Assembly (NCBI GenBank): GCA_913055205.1
Contig: CAJXJN010000018.1
Location: forward strand, 1 to 39,043
DNA length: 39,043 bases
Direction of reading: 5' to 3'
Source: an uncultured Sulfurovum sp.
GTDB taxonomy: Bacteria > Campylobacterota > Campylobacteria > Campylobacterales > Sulfurovaceae
A program made the translations under genes and the position numbers. Shown here piece by piece: positions 33,527-39,043 of the stretch (position 1 is the first letter of the stretch; every line of letters starts with the position of its first letter). Below the pieces are notes generated by a model that was not told where the DNA came from, did no database searches, and saw only the letters and a list, made by a program, of their open reading frames with translations.

Positions 33527-34906
33527 ATGAAAACAATTTTTAGAGAATATGATATTCGCGGTATTTTTGAAAAAGAGCTCAATGAGAAAAGTGTTAAACT
33601 CATAGGATATTTTTTGGGTCAAAAAATCAAGAAGCTTGGAGGGGTTGTTGCCATCGGCTATGATGCGAGAACACACTCTCCTGTATTGAGAGACTATTTG
33701 GCTTCGGGTCTGAACTATGCCGGTTGTACAGTGCTTGATATGGGTATGGTAGCTACACCGGTGAATTATTTTTCAAATTATGTGAATCCTTTAAATGTTG
33801 AAAAGAGTGTAAATGCCTCCATTATGATCACCGGTTCTCATAATCCCAGTGAGTATAATGGGTTTAAGATAACCTTGGATAAAAGTCCGTTTTTTGGTGA
33901 AGATATCTATGCATTAGGTGATGAGATCATTGCAAATCAGACAATGGAAATACCTGACAATACTACGAGAATTTCTATTGATACCAAAACCCAATATATA
34001 GAATATATGATTAAATCATTCTCCCATCTTAAAGGCTTCTCCAAAAAAATTATTCTTGATGCAGGAAATGGCGTTGCCGATACGGTTATCAGTGCTATTT
34101 TTGATGCCTTGGAATTCGATTATGTAGGGTTGTATCTTGAGCCGGACGGAAATTTCCCCAACCACCACCCTGATCCTTCTGTAGAAAAAAATCTTGTTGA
34201 TGTAAAACGTCTTTTAGAAGAAAAAGGCGACATTGCTTTTGCATATGATGGAGATGCGGACCGTATTGCCGTGCTTACACATAAGTACAATATTAAAGGT
34301 GACCAGATGGCACTTTTATATGCGATGAAGATGGAACACCCTACAGTGATCGGTGAAGTGAAGTGTTCACAGGTCATGTATGATGAGCTGGAGCGTCGCG
34401 GTGCCAAAGCCATTATGTATAAAACAGGTCACTCCAACTTAAAAGTAAAGATGAAGGAGACAGGTGCGGATCTGGCATGTGAAGTAAGTGGACATATCTT
34501 CTTTAAGCATCGCTATTTCGGGTATGATGATGCGATCTATGCTACGCTTAGAATGATAGAACTTATCGCAGATGGCATCGATATAGATAAAGAGATAGAG
34601 GCTTTGCCACATGTCTTCTCAACAGAAGAGATTAAAGTGGAAACGACTGAGAAAGAGAAATTTGCCATCATAGACAGAGTAAAAGAGTTACTTCAGAACC
34701 CACCTGCTGATTTTCCTGCTATTAAAAATATCATTGATGTAGATGGTGTGCGTATAAACTTTGAAAAAGGATGGGGACTGGTACGAGCGAGCAATACAAC
34801 ACCTGTACTTGTGACCAGATTTGAATCTACAGATGAAGCCCTGGTCAAAGAGTATGAAGAGAAAGTCAATGCACTTATTATGCAGGCAAAAAAGGATATA
34901 GCATGA
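33527..34906 (+). CDS. Phosphomannomutase/phosphoglucomutase
   Basis: 459 residues from ATG 33527. An earlier ATG at 33470 lies in the palindrome and adds a basic, non-conserved stretch; family members begin at MKTIFREYDIRGIF. The phospho-Ser104 is in TGSHNPSEYNGFKI, the Mg loop DGDADR at 241-246, the sugar-binding GEVKCSQ and CEVSGHIFF, and the phosphate loop RASNTTPVL near the end. It interconverts mannose or glucose 1- and 6-phosphates for cell-surface sugars. It overlaps the isomerase gene by 4 bases (ATGA). Confidence 0.93.
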   Translation: MKTIFREYDIRGIFEKELNEKSVKLIGYFLGQKIKKLGGVVAIGYDARTHSPVLRDYLASGLNYAGCTVLDMGMVATPVNYFSNYVNPLNVEKSVNASIMITGSHNPSEYNGFKITLDKSPFFGEDIYALGDEIIANQTMEIPDNTTRISIDTKTQYIEYMIKSFSHLKGFSKKIILDAGNGVADTVISAIFDALEFDYVGLYLEPDGNFPNHHPDPSVEKNLVDVKRLLEEKGDIAFAYDGDADRIAVLTHKYNIKGDQMALLYAMKMEHPTVIGEVKCSQVMYDELERRGAKAIMYKTGHSNLKVKMKETGADLACEVSGHIFFKHRYFGYDDAIYATLRMIELIADGIDIDKEIEALPHVFSTEEIKVETTEKEKFAIIDRVKELLQNPPADFPAIKNIIDVDGVRINFEKGWGLVRASNTTPVLVTRFESTDEALVKEYEEKVNALIMQAKKDIA

Positions 34907-36138
34907 AAAATAAAATTTTCTTTGAGACATCACCATTAGAAGCAGAAACAAAAACAGCACTTTTTGAAGCAATAAAAAAAGAGAAAGAAGAGATAGGGTA
35001 CTATAATCTGCCAGAGCAGAATATAGATGATATCCTCTCTTATGTAGAGAGCTTTGATGAGACGATAGAGAATATCGTTGTATTGGGTATTGGGGGGAGT
35101 TCTTTGGGTTCTAAAGCCATTTATGAGTTCTTAAAGCCTATGAAAACACCCAAAAGAAAACTTTATTTTTTTGAAAGTACAGATCCTTTAAATATTGTAG
35201 ATACTTTAAAAGATATTGATATAGCCAAATCACACTTTTTGGTTATCAGCAAATCCGGCGGTACGGTTGAGACTATCTCTATTTTCAAATATATTTTTGC
35301 GCCAAATCCGGAAAAAGAGAACTATACTTTTATTACAGATGAAGGTTCCAATCTTGATAAGTTTGCCCAAGATCTGGATTCACGCATCTTTTACCTGCCA
35401 CCGAATGTAGGAGGAAGGTTCTCTGTACTCTCTGTAGTAGGACTGCTTCCCCTTGCACTCTGCGGTATAGATATCAAAGCACTTCTCAAAGGTGCAGCTG
35501 CAGTAAGTAAAAGCTTTTTTGAACAGGGTGATATGCATCAGGTCTTGCTTGATAAAGCACTCTATTATGCCAAAAATCATACACGCTATAATATCAACTG
35601 TCTCTTTGCCTATTCGGAGACACTCAAATATTTTACCGAATGGTATGTACAACTATGGGGTGAGAGTCTGGGTAAGCGGCAGCGGCATAGTGCATTTAAT
35701 GTAGGGGTAACGCCTATAGGACTCATAGGACCAAAAGACCAACACTCATTTTTGCAGCTTATTATGGAGGGGAAAAGAAACAAATCTGTTACTTTCATCA
35801 AATTAAGAGAGTTTGAGCATGAACTCTATATTCCTTCTGTAACCTTACCTCATTTAGAGTCTTTGGATATCTTAAACAACATTGCTTTTCATGAGCTGAT
35901 TACAATGCAGTGTGATTCTGTCATAGAAGCATTGAAGGATCAAAAGGAGATTCCTCTTGATGAGATAGTTATTGATTCTGTCAATGAAGAGAGTATCGGT
36001 AGTCTTATGTATTATTATGAGCTGCTGACTTCCATGGTTGGAGAACTCATGGATGTCAATACCTATGATCAGCCTGGTGTTGAAGCAGGGAAAATCATCT
36101 TAAAAAAGAAATTGGCATCTTTAGCTAAGTCGAGATAG
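34903..36138 (+). CDS. pgi: Glucose-6-phosphate isomerase
   Basis: 411 residues, the short form common in Campylobacterota. GIGGSSLGSKAIYEFL, ISKSGGTVETISIF (sugar-phosphate binding), NVGGRFSVLSVVGLLPLAL and ESLGKRQRHSAFNVGVTPIG are characteristic blocks, and QPGVEAGK carries the C-terminal Lys. It converts glucose 6-phosphate and fructose 6-phosphate. Coupled translation with the mutase gene (4-base overlap) links the supply of hexose phosphates to cell-surface sugars. Confidence 0.94.
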   Translation: MKNKIFFETSPLEAETKTALFEAIKKEKEEIGYYNLPEQNIDDILSYVESFDETIENIVVLGIGGSSLGSKAIYEFLKPMKTPKRKLYFFESTDPLNIVDTLKDIDIAKSHFLVISKSGGTVETISIFKYIFAPNPEKENYTFITDEGSNLDKFAQDLDSRIFYLPPNVGGRFSVLSVVGLLPLALCGIDIKALLKGAAAVSKSFFEQGDMHQVLLDKALYYAKNHTRYNINCLFAYSETLKYFTEWYVQLWGESLGKRQRHSAFNVGVTPIGLIGPKDQHSFLQLIMEGKRNKSVTFIKLREFEHELYIPSVTLPHLESLDILNNIAFHELITMQCDSVIEALKDQKEIPLDEIVIDSVNEESIGSLMYYYELLTSMVGELMDVNTYDQPGVEAGKIILKKKLASLAKSR

Positions 36139-36251
36139 GGATCTATTCCTCTTCTCTTTGTATATCTTTCTTATTTAATGTATTTAAAATTTAACATTGA
36201 TTGAAAATATGGAAGAGAACATAAGCAAATAATGAGATATTTCAAGCAGTT

Positions 36252-36377
36252 CTAAAATTTAAAATTAAACGACAAAGAGAGTGTTCCATCCCTAAAGGAT
36301 GGTCCCTCTTCATCTCTCCATCCCCATCTGGTAGGAGTATAGTAGTTAGAGTAGATAATACTGGGATAAAAGGGTCG
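36252..36377 (-). pseudogene. C-terminal remnant of an outer-membrane beta-barrel protein gene, cut by an IS
   Basis: On the minus strand 41 codons end at TAG 36252-36254, with protein-like text (RPFYPSIIYSNYYTPTRWGW) followed by an acidic turn and the end TLSLSFNFKF, a C-terminal Phe strand typical of outer-membrane barrels. The frame enters the IS end exactly at 36378. The rest of the gene is not on the far side of the IS. The family was not identified. No other gene is seen in 36139-36446. Confidence 0.6.
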
Positions 36378-36446
36378 TGACCTGCACCCCATAAATTGAA
36401 CCATTTTCAAAGTTAGATAAAATATAAATATCTAACGGAGGAACAA

Positions 36447-36713
36447 ATGAAGAAACGATTTAGCGAAGAGCAGATTGTGCGAATACTCAGAGAAGCAGAA
36501 AATGGTACTCAGACTATCAAGGATATTGCCAAAGCAAACAATATTACAGAGCAGACCTTTTATAAATGGAGACGGAAATATGGTGGTATGGATGTCTCGG
36601 ATGTCAGAAAGCTCAAAAATTTAGAACAAGAGAATAGTAAACTCAAGAAACTTTTGGCAGAACAGATGCTGATCAATGAGGCATTAAAAGAGATCAATGA
36701 AAAAAAGTGGTAA
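36447..36713 (+). CDS. IS3-family OrfA (helix-turn-helix part of the transposase)
   Basis: 88 residues. MKKRFSEEQIVRILREAENG opens the HTH, with ANNITEQTFYKWRRKYGG as recognition part. A leucine-zipper-like coil follows (KLKNLEQENSKLKKLLAEQM). CGGAGGAACAA precedes the ATG. It overlaps orfB by 7 bases and holds the slippery heptamer A AAA AAG (36701-36707), in frame for a -1 shift that makes the OrfAB transposase. OrfA alone normally represses or modulates transposition. Confidence 0.93.
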   Translation: MKKRFSEEQIVRILREAENGTQTIKDIAKANNITEQTFYKWRRKYGGMDVSDVRKLKNLEQENSKLKKLLAEQMLINEALKEINEKKW

Positions 36714-37537
36714 AGCCTGCACAAAAGATCAAGGCAGTGAAAATAATGCAGGCAAAGGGTATTTCTGTTAGAAAAGCGTGCTTAGTAATGGATGTCAGCA
36801 AAACCATGCTCTATTATGAATCCAAACAGAGTAAGAAAGACCAATATCTGATACAGAAGATCAAATCACTCAGTGATACTTATCCCAGGTTTGGTTATCG
36901 ACGTATTGCTGTTATGCTCTCCTTTCAGGAAAAAAAGAGCGTTAATGCAAAAAGAGTTTACCGTCTTTGGAAAAATTTGAATCTTCAGCTGCCAAAGAAA
37001 CGTCCGAAAAGAAAACGAGTGTCATCCTCCGCAGACACATTAAAGTCATTATATGCCAATCATGTATGGAGCTATGACTTTGTTTCGGATAAAACAGCAA
37101 CGGGAAGAAAACTGAAGATCCTTACTGTTGTAGATGAACACACAAGAGAATGTTTGGCACTTGAAGTAGCAACCTCCATCAGATCACATCATCTGATAGA
37201 GACACTTTCAAGACTGATGAGCATTTATGGTAAACCAGGATTTATTAGAAGCGATAATGGACCAGAGTTCACATCAAAAGCTATCATTAAATGGCTCTCA
37301 TCCCAGCAAATAGGACCAAGCTATATAAATCCTGGTTCTCCATGGGAGAATGGCTATATTGAAAGTTTTAACGGAAAATTCAGAGATGAATGTCTCTCAA
37401 GGGAATGGTTCGTCAGTCTCAAAGAAGCTCAGATCATTATAGAAGAATGGAGAAGGTTTTATAATACTAAAAGACCTCATAGCTCACTTGGATATCAAAC
37501 ACCGGCTGCGTACTCAGGCAGAAAAAATGTTGCCTAA
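36707..37537 (+). CDS. IS3-family OrfB (DDE transposase domain)
   Basis: 276 residues as a separate frame from GTG 36707, normally produced as the second half of OrfAB by -1 frameshifting at 36701-36707. The HTH_21 region (DTYPRFGYRRIAVMLSF) precedes the integrase core: first Asp in VWSYDFV, second in IRSDNGPEF, and the Glu in ENGYIESFNGK, with RRFYNTKRPHSSLGYQTPAAY at the end. All three catalytic residues are intact. Confidence 0.94.
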   Translation: MVKPAQKIKAVKIMQAKGISVRKACLVMDVSKTMLYYESKQSKKDQYLIQKIKSLSDTYPRFGYRRIAVMLSFQEKKSVNAKRVYRLWKNLNLQLPKKRPKRKRVSSSADTLKSLYANHVWSYDFVSDKTATGRKLKILTVVDEHTRECLALEVATSIRSHHLIETLSRLMSIYGKPGFIRSDNGPEFTSKAIIKWLSSQQIGPSYINPGSPWENGYIESFNGKFRDECLSREWFVSLKEAQIIIEEWRRFYNTKRPHSSLGYQTPAAYSGRKNVA

Positions 37538-37586
37538 TGTACAATTGAAAACTAACTTTGGATCTGGTATGAAGATTTGGTGCAGG

Positions 37587-38804
37587 TCATATAGATTTAT
37601 GATGATTATATTGAATATACTGTTTTATTAATTGTAGATACGTATTTACTAATTCTTTCACTTGCTCTTGAATAACAACTCTAAAAGATACATTAATCAA
37701 CATAGAAGCATGTATATTTTTATTTTTTCTTATTTTCCTAATACCTATAGTCAAAAGATAAACATTAATTGCTTCATACAAACTTTCAGGTAAACAATCC
37801 ACAGTATCTTCTGCTTTTAATTTAACATCTAAACATATTTCATTATCGGTAATCGTTCTTAATATATTTTTGTTACTATTGAATATTTTTTCAGCTCCAA
37901 TATAATTATCTGGACTTTCCAATGAGACAATAAAATCTTCTGGAAATAAATCATCCCCATGTTCATCCGTTTTACTTTCAGGGTTAATAAATATATTTGC
38001 AAATGGTGTTGCTGTATAGCCTACATAACTTCGCTTTTTAAACATTTTCAATAGTTGTCTAATCTGCCTATTAATTGTGGTTACTTCATCAGGATTCTTC
38101 TTGGTATTAATTGATGCATTATCAGCTTCATCATCAATGACCAATAAAGGATAGGTGGAGTATGACTTTTTAGTATTATTTGTCTCCAGCCAGTCTAATA
38201 GATTTTTTAATGTATGCGGATTCTTTTTAATAACTAGAATAACAGGAACATTAGAATCTTTCGGATTAAAGTTTAACGATGTAGCGATATCTCTTTTAAA
38301 ATCATACTCCGTACTTGTAAATGAAAAAGGTCTAAATTCATTATTGTATTTACTTACCCCACGCTCCTGTTTCTCTACAGTATCAAAACCAATGAATCCA
38401 CTATTGACTCTTGCTTGTGTTTGCATACGCAGGTTATTATGTACCCCAGCAATTAAAATAATAAGTTTGTATCCTACATCTGCCGCTCTGTTAATTAAGG
38501 CTAAATAGTTCGCAGTTTTACCTGACTGAACATTTCCCATAACTAAACCTTTTTTAATACATTCATCTTCCGTATTTGGATTGGTCATAAAATCTAATGT
38601 TTCATCAGTGGTTTTAAATATTTTATCAACTACTTGTCGTGAAAATCCCTCATCTATTGTCAAGTAATTTTTATATCTATCCGAATAGTAGGTAGAAGGA
38701 TTTTTCAATGTATGTAACCATGGCTCTTTTTCTTTAGACATAATTGTAGAAGCACGAGGAATACTTATGGTCTCTTCTGAATGAATCTCCTTACTCAATA
38801 TCAT
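37587..38804 (-). CDS. Z1-domain ATPase/helicase-like protein, C-terminus cut by the IS
   Basis: 405 residues as it stands; the stop is made by the IS end (TGA from 37587-37589), so the native C-terminus is lost. Walker A is GNVQSGKT (90-97), the DEAD-like Walker B is VIDDEADNAS (about 222-231), and YVGYTATPFANIFI (260-273) is motif III followed by the start of the Z1 domain (LFPEDFIVSL). Complete Z1 proteins are roughly twice as long. They occur in restriction and defence operons, often with a cytosine methylase, a GHKL ATPase, a PD-(D/E)XK protein and AIPR. None of those is in the window. GAAGAAG precedes the ATG. Probably inactive. Confidence 0.85.
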   Translation of the reverse strand: MILSKEIHSEETISIPRASTIMSKEKEPWLHTLKNPSTYYSDRYKNYLTIDEGFSRQVVDKIFKTTDETLDFMTNPNTEDECIKKGLVMGNVQSGKTANYLALINRAADVGYKLIILIAGVHNNLRMQTQARVNSGFIGFDTVEKQERGVSKYNNEFRPFSFTSTEYDFKRDIATSLNFNPKDSNVPVILVIKKNPHTLKNLLDWLETNNTKKSYSTYPLLVIDDEADNASINTKKNPDEVTTINRQIRQLLKMFKKRSYVGYTATPFANIFINPESKTDEHGDDLFPEDFIVSLESPDNYIGAEKIFNSNKNILRTITDNEICLDVKLKAEDTVDCLPESLYEAINVYLLTIGIRKIRKNKNIHASMLINVSFRVVIQEQVKELVNTYLQLIKQYIQYNHHKSI

Positions 38805-38814
38805 AATATCTTCT

Positions 38815-38964
38815 TCACAGTTGACACCCTAGCATCTCTAACTCTTCAGCTTTTATTCGTAATAATTTTTCTACAAAATTTATTTCAGGAATAAAACCCT
38901 CTTCTTTTTGATCTAAAAAACTTTTTACCAATTTTCTTGCTTTGGATAAACACTCTATACTCAT
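38815..38964 (-). CDS. 49-residue hypothetical protein upstream of the Z1 gene
   Basis: ATG 38964 has AAAGGAAATTTATC before it. 49 residues: MSIECLSKARKLVKSFLDQK, then an acidic hydrophobic middle with PEINFVEKLLRIKAEEL and the end EMLGCQL. Two amphipathic helices are likely; no membrane helix and no known domain. Its stop is 10 bases before the Z1 start, so the two are one operon. It could be a small partner protein of the Z1 ATPase or the surviving piece of a larger gene, though the ribosome-binding site favours a real short gene. Confidence 0.6.
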   Translation of the reverse strand: MSIECLSKARKLVKSFLDQKEEGFIPEINFVEKLLRIKAEELEMLGCQL

Positions 38965-38988
38965 GATAAATTTCCTTTATTCTGTAAA

Positions 38989-39043
38989 TGTCAAGTGCAA
39001 TCCAAAAATGTACCAATATGCATAGCAAATATGTACCACCCGG
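38989..39043. mobile_element. Probable terminus of an IS21-family element (window edge)
   Basis: The last 55 bases start with TGTCAAGTGCAATCC and hold two related repeats, AAAAATGTACCA (39005-39016) and AAATATGTACCACCC (39027-39041). Repeated GTACCA-type blocks next to a TG-starting end are typical of IS21 elements. The element begins 25 bases upstream of the 49-residue gene's ATG and probably displaces its promoter. Most of it lies beyond the window. Confidence 0.5.

Larger units (their letters stand above)
36378..37589 (+). mobile_element. IS3-family insertion sequence, IS407 type (1212 bp)
   Basis: Inverted ends TGACCTGCACC (36378-36388) and its complement (37579-37589) bound the element. 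It carries orfA and orfB with a frameshift window. The end sequence and the SPWENGYIESFNGK block of OrfB fit the IS407 subgroup, which makes 4-bp target duplications. Flanks are GTCG on the left and TATA on the right, so no duplication is seen. The element looks intact and may be active. Confidence 0.9.

Noticed and set aside
36286-36302. CCATCC-CTAAA-GGATGG hairpin as the terminator of the pgi gene
   Set aside because: It lies inside the coding remnant of the barrel gene and is not followed by a T-run; it is probably a chance hairpin.
1-39043. CRISPR arrays, retrons or toxin-antitoxin pairs
   Set aside because: No regularly spaced repeats, reverse transcriptase motif or classical toxin-antitoxin pair was seen. 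The YwqK-type lipoprotein carries an antitoxin label in databases without a toxin gene next to it here.

Overview
The window looks like a chromosomal segment of a Campylobacterota bacterium, probably Sulfurovum- or Sulfurimonas-like. This is an inference from the modest G+C content, from promoters that often show an extended -10 (TGCTATAAT) without a good -35 (as described for Campylobacter and Helicobacter), and from the gene content. No rRNA gene, complete tRNA or CRISPR array was recognised.

Layout. 1-4.1 kb: the C-terminus of a membrane protein cut by the window edge, then a Fic-family protein bracketed by two direct copies of the promoter and 5' end of a DUF2905 gene (one copy complete, one fused in frame to an unknown 170-residue domain), then an AAA/DUF4143-type ATPase. 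4.1-16.1 kb: mostly housekeeping and accessory singletons: a secreted beta-propeller-like lipoprotein, a P2-type cation ATPase, small and membrane proteins, a DUF503 protein, a site-2 protease with CBS domains, a HAD phosphatase, an alpha/beta hydrolase, RadC, a MORN-type lipoprotein, a YgjP-like metallopeptidase and a zinc-ribbon membrane protein. 16.1-18.1 kb: a truncated haemoglobin, a secreted MsrB-MsrA fusion and a DoxX protein.

18.1-31.6 kb is a metal-resistance region. A copper oxidase (copA-type MCO, with its Tat signal out of frame) and copB run left. A Cu+ P1B ATPase with YHS and heavy-metal-binding N-termini, an OmpR-type regulator with its sensor kinase, and an SO_0444-like permease run right. 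Between the two arms lies a 49-bp palindrome built from four AGTGTGCA half-sites, with a further half of it (two more half-sites) just before the ATPase. An ArsR/ArsC pair and a TolC / HlyD-like / MacB-DevC-like / ATPase export set follow. Together they suggest periplasmic Cu(I) oxidation and sequestration, cytoplasmic Cu export, arsenate reduction and an export route not tied to a visible substrate.

31.7-36.1 kb: an APC amino-acid permease, a decayed IS150-type transposase end, a 61-nt near-perfect palindrome in the leader of a phosphomannomutase-phosphoglucose isomerase pair, and that pair. 36.2-39.0 kb is a rearrangement scar. An intact IS407-type IS3 element lies between the last 41 codons of an outer-membrane beta-barrel gene and the cut 3' end of a Z1-domain ATPase gene, with no matching target duplication. 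Upstream of the Z1 gene is a previously unlisted 49-codon gene with a good ribosome-binding site, and then what looks like an IS21-type terminus at the window edge. The Z1 piece is probably the remnant of a restriction or defence operon.
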